Source: Xanthobacteraceae bacterium
GTDB taxonomy: Bacteria; Pseudomonadota; Alphaproteobacteria; Rhizobiales; Xanthobacteraceae
Direction of reading: 5' to 3'
DNA: 64,000 nt
NCBI GenBank assembly: GCA_019635585.1
Contig: JAHBZE010000002.1
Location: 1,138,007 to 1,202,006 of the forward strand
Shown piece after piece: positions 8,682-17,454 of the stretch. Every line of letters begins with the position of its first letter. Position 1 is the stretch's first letter. Made by a program: the position numbers and the translations under genes. The notes beneath the pieces are model-generated. The model had not been told where the DNA came from. It worked only from the letters and a program-made list of their open reading frames with translations, and made no database searches.

Positions 8682-9302
8682 TCACAACGAGGCGGCGCTC
8701 GGATGCCAGTGCGGTGCGTAGCCGCGAGCCAGCACATCCCTAATGGCCGGTGGCGTCAGCATCATGGCGCGGCCCAACGGCCGGGCGATCGCCTCGACGT
8801 AACCGCCGGGCGACCAGCGCAACAGCCGCTTTCCGTTTACGGCAAAGGCGTCCTTGCCCGAGAGCGTGACGAACACGCCGTCCGGCAGGTCGTCGAGCGA
8901 GACCGGATGCATTTTCTTTGTGCGGCGGTCTTCCGTCAGCCGTTCGCGATGGAGGATACCGTCCATTTCGCCGGCGCTCGCGCGCACTGCGCCGCCGGAA
9001 AACTTTTGTGCAAAGGCCGTCGCCGCGGCGCGACGGCATTCGAAACAAGGCCGATGTCCGGCAGCCAAAGCGGTCGGCTCGTCCAGAAAGAAGAGTTCGG
9101 TATAGGAGCGGCCCCAGACGTCGCGCTGCCTGCCCCTGAAGGCGAGCACGCAACAGATCCACGCCTTCGATACATAATGTCTGCGTGCACCAAGTGTCCG
9201 GTCATCGCGATGGAATCTGCCGCCGCGATTGCCCAAGAAATCGCCGTGCACCGGGGCTGCGATCAATTCTCCAAAGGGTGTGACGCGGTTTTGCAGGGAC
9301 AT
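8682..9302 (-). CDS. Conserved hypothetical protein with Ada-like Cys motif
   Basis: This 206-residue protein resembles an uncharacterised alphaproteobacterial family. Its middle part contains SKAWICCVLAFRGR, then DVWGRSYTELFFLDE, then LAAGHRPCFECRR. The last piece resembles the AAGFRPCKRCRP end of the Ada methylphosphotriester domain (PF02805), where two of the four zinc-binding Cys lie, and the CC pair upstream could supply the others. The C-terminal half (LLRWSPGGYVEAI, VLARGYAPHWHPSAA) is unlike Ada, and there is no methyltransferase domain. A zinc-binding role is inference only. It is divergent from the sigma-54 regulator, with an 82-bp gap between starts. Confidence 0.75.
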   Translation of the reverse strand: MSLQNRVTPFGELIAAPVHGDFLGNRGGRFHRDDRTLGARRHYVSKAWICCVLAFRGRQRDVWGRSYTELFFLDEPTALAAGHRPCFECRRAAATAFAQKFSGGAVRASAGEMDGILHRERLTEDRRTKKMHPVSLDDLPDGVFVTLSGKDAFAVNGKRLLRWSPGGYVEAIARPLGRAMMLTPPAIRDVLARGYAPHWHPSAASL

Positions 9303-9384
9303 GAGGGAAGATTCAGACTCTCTTAACGCGCGTCAACCAATCTGCCCCGAAACGGCACAAATCAGTCGCCGGACGGGGTCCTGG

Positions 9385-10884
9385 ATGAGCGCGCGTATTC
9401 TGGTGGTGGACGACGATCCGGTGCAACGCCGGCTCCTCGAAGCGATGATCAAGCGCTTCGACTATGAACCGGTGATGACCGATGGCGCAGAAACGGCGCT
9501 GAAGCTGCTCGACGGTCCCGACGGCGAGGCGATCGAATGTATCGTGCTCGATCTCGTGATGCCCGACCTCGACGGCATGGGCATGCTCGGCAAATTGCGC
9601 GAGCGCGGCAGCCGTCTCCCCGTAATCGTGCAGACCGCGCAAGGTTCGATCGACACCGTGGTGTCGGCGATGCGCGCGGGCGCGGTCGATTTCTGCGTGA
9701 AGCCGGTGCGGGCCGAACGCCTTCAGGTTTCGCTGAAAAACGCGCTGGCGCAGGCGACGCTCGCCGACGAAGTCCGCCGGATGCAGAAGTCCGCCGACGG
9801 GAAGCTTTCCCTCAAAGACCTCTCGACCAAAAGCCCGCGCATGCAGGCAGCACTTACGCTCGCGGAAAAAGCGGCGGGCTCCGACATTCCGGTGCTGATC
9901 GAAGGCGAATCCGGCACCGGCAAGGAATTGTTTGCCCGCGCCATCCACGCAGCCGGCCCGCGCGCGAAGAAACCCTTCGTCGCCGTCAATTGCGGCGCAA
10001 TCCCCGCGAACCTCGTGGAATCGATTCTGTTCGGCCACGAGAAGGGATCGTTCACCGGCGCCGCCGAAAAGCAGACCGGCAAGTTTCTGGAAGCCGACGG
10101 CGGCACGCTCTTTCTCGACGAAATCGGCGAGTTGCCCGCCGACGCGCAGGTGAAGCTTCTGCGCGCGCTGCAGGAAGGCGAGATCGATCCGGTTGGATCG
10201 CGCAAACCCGTGAAGGTCGATTTCCGTCTCGTCTCCGCGACCAATCGCGACCTGATGGCGCTCGTGCGCGCGGGAAGTTTCCGCGAAGATCTTTTCTATC
10301 GCCTGCACATTTATCCGGTGACGCTGCCGCCGCTGCGCGAGCGCATGGAAGATGTACCGGATTTAGTGAAGCGCTTCGTTGCGCGCTTCGCGGCGGAAGA
10401 AGGAAAGCGTGTGCGCTCGGTTTCGGCCGACGCGATGCGGCTGCTTTCCGAATACAAATGGCCGGGCAACGTGCGCCAGCTCGAGAACACAGTGTTCCGC
10501 GCGGTGGTGCTCGCGGGCTCCGACGAGATCGGTGTCGCGGAATTTCCGCAGATCGCCTCCCAGGTACCGGGCTATGAGCAGGCCGCGTTCAGCGCCGAGC
10601 CCGTGATCGCCTCGCCTTCCACCCAGCCAGCGGCACCCCTGATCGTTGCCGAGGACCAGCCCGCTGCCCTGTCGCGCGACCACCTGGAACTGGTCGATTT
10701 CCACGGCCATGTCCGGCCCATGGAAACGCTGGAGGCGGACATTATCCGCTTCACGATTGCGCATTACCGGGGGCGGATGACGGAAGTCGCCCGCCGTCTG
10801 GGCATCGGCCGCTCGACCCTCTACCGCAAGCTCAAGGAATTGGGCCTCGAGGCCGAAGCCGGGGGCGATCACGGGGATTTGTGA
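9385..10884 (+). CDS. Sigma-54-dependent response regulator (NtrC-like)
   Basis: This 499-residue transcription activator has three domains. The receiver (1-120) has DDD near residue 9, phosphoacceptor Asp56 in LDLVMPD and Lys106. The AAA+ ATPase (about 145-390) has Walker A GESGTGKE (174-181), the sigma-54 contact loop GSFTGA (221-226, Ser for the usual Ala) and Walker B TLFLDEIGEL. A Fis-type helix-turn-helix lies at the C terminus (MTEVARRLGIGRSTLYRKL). Phosphorylation by a partner kinase would drive open-complex formation at sigma-54 promoters. No kinase gene is adjacent. The ATG at 9385 was chosen over a frame opening at 9229 because the receiver begins there. A cell-wall L,D-transpeptidase gene follows on the same strand. 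Confidence 0.93.
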   Translation: MSARILVVDDDPVQRRLLEAMIKRFDYEPVMTDGAETALKLLDGPDGEAIECIVLDLVMPDLDGMGMLGKLRERGSRLPVIVQTAQGSIDTVVSAMRAGAVDFCVKPVRAERLQVSLKNALAQATLADEVRRMQKSADGKLSLKDLSTKSPRMQAALTLAEKAAGSDIPVLIEGESGTGKELFARAIHAAGPRAKKPFVAVNCGAIPANLVESILFGHEKGSFTGAAEKQTGKFLEADGGTLFLDEIGELPADAQVKLLRALQEGEIDPVGSRKPVKVDFRLVSATNRDLMALVRAGSFREDLFYRLHIYPVTLPPLRERMEDVPDLVKRFVARFAAEEGKRVRSVSADAMRLLSEYKWPGNVRQLENTVFRAVVLAGSDEIGVAEFPQIASQVPGYEQAAFSAEPVIASPSTQPAAPLIVAEDQPAALSRDHLELVDFHGHVRPMETLEADIIRFTIAHYRGRMTEVARRLGIGRSTLYRKLKELGLEAEAGGDHGDL

Positions 10885-11018
10885 CACCGCCTGCGTTGCT
10901 AAGCGGTAACAGACACAGGCTATTTCGGAACGGAGAGCCTCCCGGGGCACTTGTACCCTTGATCGGTCTCGCAGCCGCTGTCACAAGCCTAGCAACCAGT
11001 TTAATGCGGGAGATTGCA

Positions 11019-12926
11019 ATGAACCCGGACAGGCACTTTCGCCTTGTTTCGCGTGGCCTTTTGGTTGGCGCCGCCTTTTTCATGCTGACGCCGGCTGTTC
11101 TGGCCCAGACGACCCCTGACCCGGTAAAGGCGATTCCTGAGCCGGAAGTCGCCGCGCCGACCGGGCTCGAAGCGCAGCCTGCACCGCAGGCCCCCGCGCC
11201 GCAGACGCAAGCAACACCTCCCTCGCCGACGCCCGCCGCCAACACCACGGCTGGCTACGTTCCTTCCGACGAGACCAAAAAGCTCACCGGCAAGAAGCTG
11301 ATCGACGCACCTGTCGCGAATCTCGCCGCCGCCGACAACGCCGTTGCGGAGAAAATCCGCGATCTGCTCGCGACCAAGGGCGAGCGTTATTTCCCGCGCA
11401 AGGAAGAGCGCGATGCCGCCGAGGTGTTCTATCGCGACCGCGGCTTCCAGCCGCTGTGGCTCGACGGCGGCAAGGAAAACCAGCGCTTCACTGCCGCGGT
11501 GAATTTCCTGAAGAAGGTCGATGAAGACGGTCTTGAGCCTTCCGATTATCCGGCTGCGAACTTTTCTTCGCCGGACGCCGACAAGCTCGCCGAACAGGAA
11601 CTGGGCTACACCGTCGAAGTTCTCGATTTCGTCCGCCACGCCTCGCAGGGCCGGGTACACTGGTCGCGGATTTCGCGCGACATCGAGTACAAACATGACG
11701 GTCTCGATCCGCTCGACAGTCTGAACAAGATCGCGTCGGCCACCAAGCTCGACGAAACGTTGAACGCGTTCTATCCGCAGCACGAGCAATACAAGCTCTT
11801 GAAAGCCGAACTCGCCAAGATCCGCGCGAAGAACGAAGCTGAGCCGGTCCGGATTCCGGCCGGCCAGATTCTGCGCTTCAACCCGAAGGCAAAGCAGCAG
11901 CAAGCCGACGCGCGCGTTCCGCTTCTGCGCGAACGCCTCGGCCTCGCTGCCAAGGACGACAAATTCTACGACGAAGATCTCTCCAAGGCGGTCGCTGAAT
12001 TCCAGAAGACCAAGAACCGCAAGCCCGACGGTGTTCTCACCAACGACGTCGTGAATGCGCTCAATCCGGCGAACACCGAAAAGGTCGCCGATATCATCAT
12101 CGCCAACATGGAGCGGTGGCGCTGGCTTCGCCGCGATCTCGGCGACGCTTATATCCAGACCAGCATTCCGGGCTTCTACACACGCGTGATGCAGAACGGC
12201 CAGGAAGTCTGGCAGACCCGCATCGTAGTCGGCCTGCCGAGCAAGGCGACGCCGCTCCTGACCCAGGAGATGCGCTTCATCACCGTCAACCCGACCTGGA
12301 ACGTGCCGCCGTCGATCATCGCGAACGAATATCTGCCGGCGCTGCGCGAAGACCCGCAGGCGCTCACCCGTATCGGCCTGCGCGTGACCACGCGGCCCGA
12401 CGGCTCGATCCACGTTTCGCAGCCGCCCGGAGACGCCAACGCGCTCGGCCGCCTGCGCTTCAACTTCCCCAACAAGTTCCTGGTCTATCAACACGATACC
12501 CCGACCAAGAACCTGTTCGCGCATGAAGAGCGCGCTTACAGCCACGGCTGCATGCGCGTGCAGAACCCGCTGAAATACGCGGAAGTGCTGCTCAACATCG
12601 CGCGTCCGGGCGAGAATTGGACGGAAGAGAAGATCAAGAAGATGTATAGCGGCGCAGAGCAGAACATCGACTTCAAGGTTCTGATCCCGGTTCACATCGT
12701 CTACAACACCGCCGAGGTCGAAGACGGCAAGCTGACGATCCGCAAGGACATCTACAAGATCGATGCCGCGACCATCAAAGCGCTGAAGGCAACCGGCAAC
12801 GAGCGCAAGCAGCTCGAAGTGGCGATCCGCCATCCGAACAACTCGCCGAGCGTGCAGTCGCTACGCGTCGACGGCTTCAACCAGCGCTCGAGCGGTTTCG
12901 ATCTGTTCGGCCTGTTCCGCCGCTGA
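11019..12926 (+). CDS. L,D-transpeptidase (YcbB-like, YkuD catalytic domain)
   Basis: This is a periplasmic enzyme that makes 3-3 peptidoglycan cross-links or links lipoproteins to the wall. The 635-residue product has a signal peptide (about residues 1-30, ending AVLAQ), a Pro/Ala-rich linker of about 50 residues, a scaffold domain, a peptidoglycan-binding-like segment (ERLGLAAKDDKFYDEDLSKA), and a YkuD catalytic domain with SHGCMRV. The nucleophile is Cys511 with His509. The order and large size match the YcbB (LdtD) type. The ATG at 11019 has GGGAG at 11008-11012. It lies 134 bp after the sigma-54 regulator, possibly as a target of it. A terminator follows. Confidence 0.92.
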   Translation: MNPDRHFRLVSRGLLVGAAFFMLTPAVLAQTTPDPVKAIPEPEVAAPTGLEAQPAPQAPAPQTQATPPSPTPAANTTAGYVPSDETKKLTGKKLIDAPVANLAAADNAVAEKIRDLLATKGERYFPRKEERDAAEVFYRDRGFQPLWLDGGKENQRFTAAVNFLKKVDEDGLEPSDYPAANFSSPDADKLAEQELGYTVEVLDFVRHASQGRVHWSRISRDIEYKHDGLDPLDSLNKIASATKLDETLNAFYPQHEQYKLLKAELAKIRAKNEAEPVRIPAGQILRFNPKAKQQQADARVPLLRERLGLAAKDDKFYDEDLSKAVAEFQKTKNRKPDGVLTNDVVNALNPANTEKVADIIIANMERWRWLRRDLGDAYIQTSIPGFYTRVMQNGQEVWQTRIVVGLPSKATPLLTQEMRFITVNPTWNVPPSIIANEYLPALREDPQALTRIGLRVTTRPDGSIHVSQPPGDANALGRLRFNFPNKFLVYQHDTPTKNLFAHEERAYSHGCMRVQNPLKYAEVLLNIARPGENWTEEKIKKMYSGAEQNIDFKVLIPVHIVYNTAEVEDGKLTIRKDIYKIDAATIKALKATGNERKQLEVAIRHPNNSPSVQSLRVDGFNQRSSGFDLFGLFRR

Positions 12927-12950
12927 GCGAATACTAAAACGAAAGAGAAA

Positions 12951-12974
12951 AGGGCCGCGAAAGCGGCCCTTTTT
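12951..12974 (+). terminator. Rho-independent terminator, probably bidirectional
   Basis: An 8-bp stem (AGGGCCGC, 12951-12958; GCGGCCCT, 12963-12970) with a GAAA loop is followed by TTTT and preceded by an A-rich stretch. It separates the L,D-transpeptidase gene from the convergent histidine kinase gene and can act on both strands. Confidence 0.88.
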
Positions 12975-12986
12975 AATTCGGCGGCT

Positions 12987-15785
12987 TTATTCCGCGGCTG
13001 GCGCCTTCACATCGAGCGCTTCGCGCACCGCCTTGGCGAGTTGGCTGCGGCGGAACGGCTTGCCGATGAAGTTCATTCCTTCCGGGATGCCGCCGTCGCC
13101 GTTTGCAAGTACGCCGGACGTATAGCCGGACATGAACAGCACCGGGAGATCCGGATTGTGCCGCCGCAAGGTTTCCGCGACTTCGCGGCCGTTCATGCCG
13201 CCCGCCATGATGACGTCGCTCACCAGGAGATCGGGGCGAAAGCCGTCTTCGAATAGCGCCACCGCTTCCTTGCCGTTGGACGCGGAAACGACGTCGTAGC
13301 CGAGCGATATCAGTTGCCGTTCGGTATTCGCCCGCACCAGCGGTTCATCCTCTACCAACAGCACGGATTCGCTTCCGGTCAGCAGTTCGTCACGCGCGTT
13401 CTGGTCTTCGAAGTGCTGCGTCGCCTCGCCGTTGATCGGGGGGAAATAGAGTTTGACCGAGGTGCCGATCCCCGGCTCGGAATAAATCGAAACATGGCCG
13501 CCCGACTGCTTTACGAAGCCGTAGACCATGCTCAAGCCGAGACCCGTGCCTTTGCCCGGCTCCTTGGTGGTGAAGAACGGCTCGAACACGCGCGTTAGCG
13601 TTTCCGGCGTCATGCCGCTGCCGGTATCGCTGACCGCCAGCATCATGAAGTTTCCTGTTCTGATGTCCGGGCTGATGGAGGCCGCTTCCTGGTCGAAGCT
13701 CGAACGCGTGGTCTCGATCCGGATCGTGCCGACGCCTTTCATCGCGTCGCGGGCATTGACGACGAGATTGAGTACCGCCGTTTCGAGCTGGCTGCGGTCG
13801 ATCTTCACGATCCAGGGCTCCGCGGCGAGCAGGAAATCGACGTGAATCTGCTCGCCGACCGTGACGCGGACCAGATCCTTCATTCCTTGCAGAAGAACGT
13901 TGAGATCGGTCGGCTGCGATTCGAGCGCCTGTCGGCGGCCGAAGGCGAGCAGGCGCTGGGTCAGCACGGCGCTGCGATCCGCGGCTTCGACGGTCGCCGA
14001 CGCGAGCGGCAAGAGATCGGGCTGGTTGCGCAACGATTCCATGAGGAGTTCGGCATTGCCGAGAATGACGGTGAGCAGGTTGTTGTAGTCGTGCGCGAGC
14101 CCGCCGGTTAGCTGGCCTATCGCTTCCATCTTTTGCGACTGACGCAACTCGCCTTCGAGTTTATGGCGGTCGGTCATATCGCGACCGACGAAAAAGTGCT
14201 GCTGCACGTCCTCAGACCACACGCCGGTCCATGACAGCGTGACGACACGCCCATCCTTATGGTTGTAGCGGGTTTCGAAATTCCGCATCTGCTGGCCTTG
14301 GCGGGCGAGCCGCATCTGCGTCCGCGTGCTTTCGAGATCGGCTTCATTGATGAAGTCGATCGCATTGTGCCCGATCATCTCCTCGACGTCATAACCAAGA
14401 ATGCTTTTCACGCTCGGACTCACGCGCAGCAGTTTTCCCCTACGATCGGTTACAAGAATAAGATCGACCGACGTCTGGAAGAACCGATTGAGAGCGGCGT
14501 CGGCCTTTTTTTGCTCAGTGATGTCGAGCGCGACCGAACCGACCGCCTCCACTCGGCCGGCCGCGTCGAACAGCGGAAACTTCGCGAACAGGGAAATCTG
14601 CGCGCCCAACGGATGCGGCGTCACGAATTCGCGCTGGACCGGCTTCCCGGTCGCAATCACTTCCCGATCGACCGCCTCGTGATCGCGCGTGTAATCGGTG
14701 TCTCCGAACAGGTCACGAACGGTTTTGCCGATAAGTTCCGGCTTGCTGTGCTCGGTCCACTGTTCAGTGCCCCGGTTGACGAAGAAATAGCGTCCGCTCA
14801 GGTCCTTGATGGTAACGACCATCGGCGCGTTGTCGAAGATTTCCTTGAAGCGCTCCTGATTTTTCTCCAGCGCGCCTGAAAGCATAGCTTTCGTTTCCGC
14901 CATGCGGCCGTGAATCAAATTCGTCTCGACCAGCAGTACCGCGAGCACGAAACTCGCGGCCAGCAGTCCATAGCTCCTGCCCGCGTACCAGCCGAGGTCG
15001 TAGCGCGAGGATCCGAATACGGCGGAAAGACCGACGTCGAAAATCCAGACACACATCACGACGATCAGCCACAGGTCGAGCGTACTTTTTTGCCTCCGCC
15101 ACAGCGCGACCAGCGCGACGAAACTGAATAGCCAGATCGACGGACTGACACCGATCGACACCATGCGCGAGTAATCGCCGTTCTGGACGAGAACGGGAAG
15201 CAGCCCCGCGCCGGGAATCGCGAGCAGCGTGAAGGCGCCCGCCAACAGGCCCGAGGCGATCACCGCGGCAGCGATTAAAATACCCGGACGGGGTGAAGCA
15301 AATTTACGATCGCCGGAACGGCGCACCAGCGCATAAGCGAGCACGAACAGCGGGAACGTCCCGTGCCAGAAAACGTAAAGCCAGGCGGTCGATTGATTGC
15401 CGGCACCGAGCAGACCGGTATCGGAAAACGTGCCGGGGAACGTCAGCAGATGCGGCACCGTCATGAAAGCGCAAAACGCATAAGCCGATGCCAGCGTCAG
15501 CATCGCCAGCGAGCGCATCCGCGCGAACTGGCCATACAGTAGAATTGCGGTGATCGTGTCGGTAACGATCAGCGCCGCTTCATACATCGGGATGAAGGCG
15601 TGTATTTTTGGTAGCGGAGTACGGACAAACGGTATCGCGAAGAGGAACGCCATCGTGGAAACCACGACCACGGCGGTTGCGATAAGAATTGCGGTTCTGC
15701 CGGGCTCGCGCGAGGACAACAGGCCGTCTTCCTCGGCTGCGCGGCTTTGAATTCTGACGGTATCCAGAAACTGCTGCTCGGCCAT
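12987..15785 (-). CDS. Hybrid sensor histidine kinase (MASE4-PAS-PAS-HK-REC)
   Basis: This 932-residue membrane kinase starts with about 300 residues of multiple membrane helices resembling the MASE4 sensor (TAILIATAVVVVSTMAFLF, then DTITAILLYGQFARMRSLAM). Two PAS domains follow (FDNAPMVVTIKDLSGRYFF; ILVTDRRGKLLRVS), then the H-box GGLAHDYNNLLTVILGNAE (His around residue 575), an ATPase domain (VVNARDAM; GTGLGLSMVYG), and a C-terminal receiver (VEDEP; VSDVIMAGG, phospho-Asp; MSGYTSG; GKPF). It could pass phosphate from His to its own receiver. The ATG at 15785 is preferred to a TTG 18 bp upstream. It is divergent from the REC-EAL gene, which makes the pair candidate partners. Substrate and ligand are unknown. 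Confidence 0.92.
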   Translation of the reverse strand: MAEQQFLDTVRIQSRAAEEDGLLSSREPGRTAILIATAVVVVSTMAFLFAIPFVRTPLPKIHAFIPMYEAALIVTDTITAILLYGQFARMRSLAMLTLASAYAFCAFMTVPHLLTFPGTFSDTGLLGAGNQSTAWLYVFWHGTFPLFVLAYALVRRSGDRKFASPRPGILIAAAVIASGLLAGAFTLLAIPGAGLLPVLVQNGDYSRMVSIGVSPSIWLFSFVALVALWRRQKSTLDLWLIVVMCVWIFDVGLSAVFGSSRYDLGWYAGRSYGLLAASFVLAVLLVETNLIHGRMAETKAMLSGALEKNQERFKEIFDNAPMVVTIKDLSGRYFFVNRGTEQWTEHSKPELIGKTVRDLFGDTDYTRDHEAVDREVIATGKPVQREFVTPHPLGAQISLFAKFPLFDAAGRVEAVGSVALDITEQKKADAALNRFFQTSVDLILVTDRRGKLLRVSPSVKSILGYDVEEMIGHNAIDFINEADLESTRTQMRLARQGQQMRNFETRYNHKDGRVVTLSWTGVWSEDVQQHFFVGRDMTDRHKLEGELRQSQKMEAIGQLTGGLAHDYNNLLTVILGNAELLMESLRNQPDLLPLASATVEAADRSAVLTQRLLAFGRRQALESQPTDLNVLLQGMKDLVRVTVGEQIHVDFLLAAEPWIVKIDRSQLETAVLNLVVNARDAMKGVGTIRIETTRSSFDQEAASISPDIRTGNFMMLAVSDTGSGMTPETLTRVFEPFFTTKEPGKGTGLGLSMVYGFVKQSGGHVSIYSEPGIGTSVKLYFPPINGEATQHFEDQNARDELLTGSESVLLVEDEPLVRANTERQLISLGYDVVSASNGKEAVALFEDGFRPDLLVSDVIMAGGMNGREVAETLRRHNPDLPVLFMSGYTSGVLANGDGGIPEGMNFIGKPFRRSQLAKAVREALDVKAPAAE

Positions 15786-16001
15786 GACGGCAATTTTCCG
15801 CAATAGAAAAGCGCAAAAAATTGAAGTTTCGCGCTGATCGTAACGGAAAAAGCCGGCTCGCGTCCTCGCCGGGAAACCACTGATTAACAGTATTCGTATT
15901 TCAATCCCTCGCGGAACCGGGCTTTAAGGCGCGCCGGGTAAGTAAGTCCGATACTCAATTGCGATTGCAGACGAATTCCGACAGCCGACGGACGGCGAGC
16001 C

Positions 16002-17264
16002 ATGACGAAAGACTCTTCGAATTCAGGAATTAAGCTGGATGCGCCCGGACTCGCGCCCGGCCTGAATCCCGCACAGCCGCTTTCGTGTTTTATCATCGAC
16101 GACGAGCCGGCGATCCAGAATCTGCTCGTCGGTGCGCTTTCCCCATTCGACTGCCGCATTGAAAAATATCGCAGCGCGGAAGCCGCCTTGATCGCGCTTC
16201 AGCGTCTTCGCCCGCAACTCGTATTTCTCGACGTCTCGCTCGAAGGCTCCGACGCGATCGACGTCATGCGCGGACTCGGCGAGGTGAAGTTCAAAGGCAA
16301 GGTTCAGCTCATCAGCGGCAAAGACCCGCAAACCTTGCGGGACCTCCAGTTGATCGGCGAGCGCCACGCGCTTGCCATGCTGCCACCGCTGCAGAAGCCG
16401 TTCCGGATTGCCGCTGTCCGCCAGATCGTCGAGGACCTCCTCGCCGAAATGGCGAACGCTTCCGAGGAGGCCCCCGACGCGCCGGTCGATCTCTCCTATA
16501 AAAAGGTACTCCTCGAGGAAGTCCTGCGGAACAACTGGTTCCAGCTCTGGTATCAGCCGAAGATCGACATCCAGAAGATGAAGCCGGTCGGCGCCGAGGG
16601 ACTCGCGCGCTGCGTTCATCCCGTCTTCGGCCTGATCATGCCGAACTCTTTTATTCCCGGCTCCGATGAAGCGACGCTGGCGAAGCTCGGCGAGCGCGTC
16701 CTGATCCAGTCGCTCTACGACTGGCCTTTGTTCGACAAGCTCGGCATTCCCTTCAAGCTGTCGATCAATCTCTCGATCGGCTCGCTGACAAGGATTCCGG
16801 TCGCCAAGATCGTCCGGGAATTGCGCCCTAAGGAAAGCAACTGGCCGGGCATGGTGGTCGAAATCACCGAGGACCAGGCGATCAAGGACATCCATTTAAT
16901 CCACGAAATCGCGACCCAGTTGAAGCTGTACGGGATTTCGATCGCAATCGACGATTTCGGCTCAGGCTATTCCCATCTCGCGCGGCTGAAGGAACTTCCC
17001 TTCGCGGAGTTAAAAATCGACCGCAGCCTGATCAGCAACTGCGATCAGGACGCGCACACGGCATCGCTTTGCCGAACGGCAATTGAACTGGCGCATAAGT
17101 TCGGCACCGTCGCAGTCGCGGAAGGAATCGAGCGCTCGGGCGAGGTTCGTGTCCTGCAGCAAATGGGCTGCGATATCGGTCAGGGCTATCTGTTCGCGAA
17201 AGCGACCCCGCGCGATACGTTGATCTCGTCGATGCGGAAGCGCATGGCGAGCGCGCCGGCCTGA
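16002..17264 (+). CDS. Response regulator with c-di-GMP phosphodiesterase (EAL) domain
   Basis: This 420-residue protein has an N-terminal receiver (FIIDDEPAIQ; VFLDVSLEG, phospho-Asp; PLQKPF) and a C-terminal EAL domain. The catalytic features look complete: the EAL signature appears as EGLAR in PVGAEGLARCVHP, followed by SINLS, EITED, IDDFGSGYS, ELKIDRSLI, AVAEGIE and GQGYLFAKA. It should hydrolyse c-di-GMP when its receiver is in the right state. It lies divergent from the hybrid kinase at 15785, with 216 bp between, and no other kinase is near. The residues before the receiver (1-25) are a short disordered extension. The start at 16002 follows GGACGGCGAG. Confidence 0.92.
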   Translation: MTKDSSNSGIKLDAPGLAPGLNPAQPLSCFIIDDEPAIQNLLVGALSPFDCRIEKYRSAEAALIALQRLRPQLVFLDVSLEGSDAIDVMRGLGEVKFKGKVQLISGKDPQTLRDLQLIGERHALAMLPPLQKPFRIAAVRQIVEDLLAEMANASEEAPDAPVDLSYKKVLLEEVLRNNWFQLWYQPKIDIQKMKPVGAEGLARCVHPVFGLIMPNSFIPGSDEATLAKLGERVLIQSLYDWPLFDKLGIPFKLSINLSIGSLTRIPVAKIVRELRPKESNWPGMVVEITEDQAIKDIHLIHEIATQLKLYGISIAIDDFGSGYSHLARLKELPFAELKIDRSLISNCDQDAHTASLCRTAIELAHKFGTVAVAEGIERSGEVRVLQQMGCDIGQGYLFAKATPRDTLISSMRKRMASAPA

Positions 17265-17454
17265 ACGCCCCGGGTTAACCACTGGGTAACACCGGAGCCC
17301 CTTTTTCCGCCATTTTCGGCCCGTAGGCAGAATTCCGTCGGGGGCATTTCCTCGGTCAACAGCTCGTTAACCGAACCCGGCAAGACTGCGCAATTCCTGC
17401 TTCAAGCGCGCCCTCAGGACGCGGCTGGCGAAGCAGTCAGGGACGGGTTCGTAC

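Noticed and set aside
11001-12833. Long open frame antisense to the L,D-transpeptidase gene
   Set aside because: The sense gene has a signal peptide, a catalytic motif and an RBS; the antisense frame has none. Such frames are common in GC-rich DNA.
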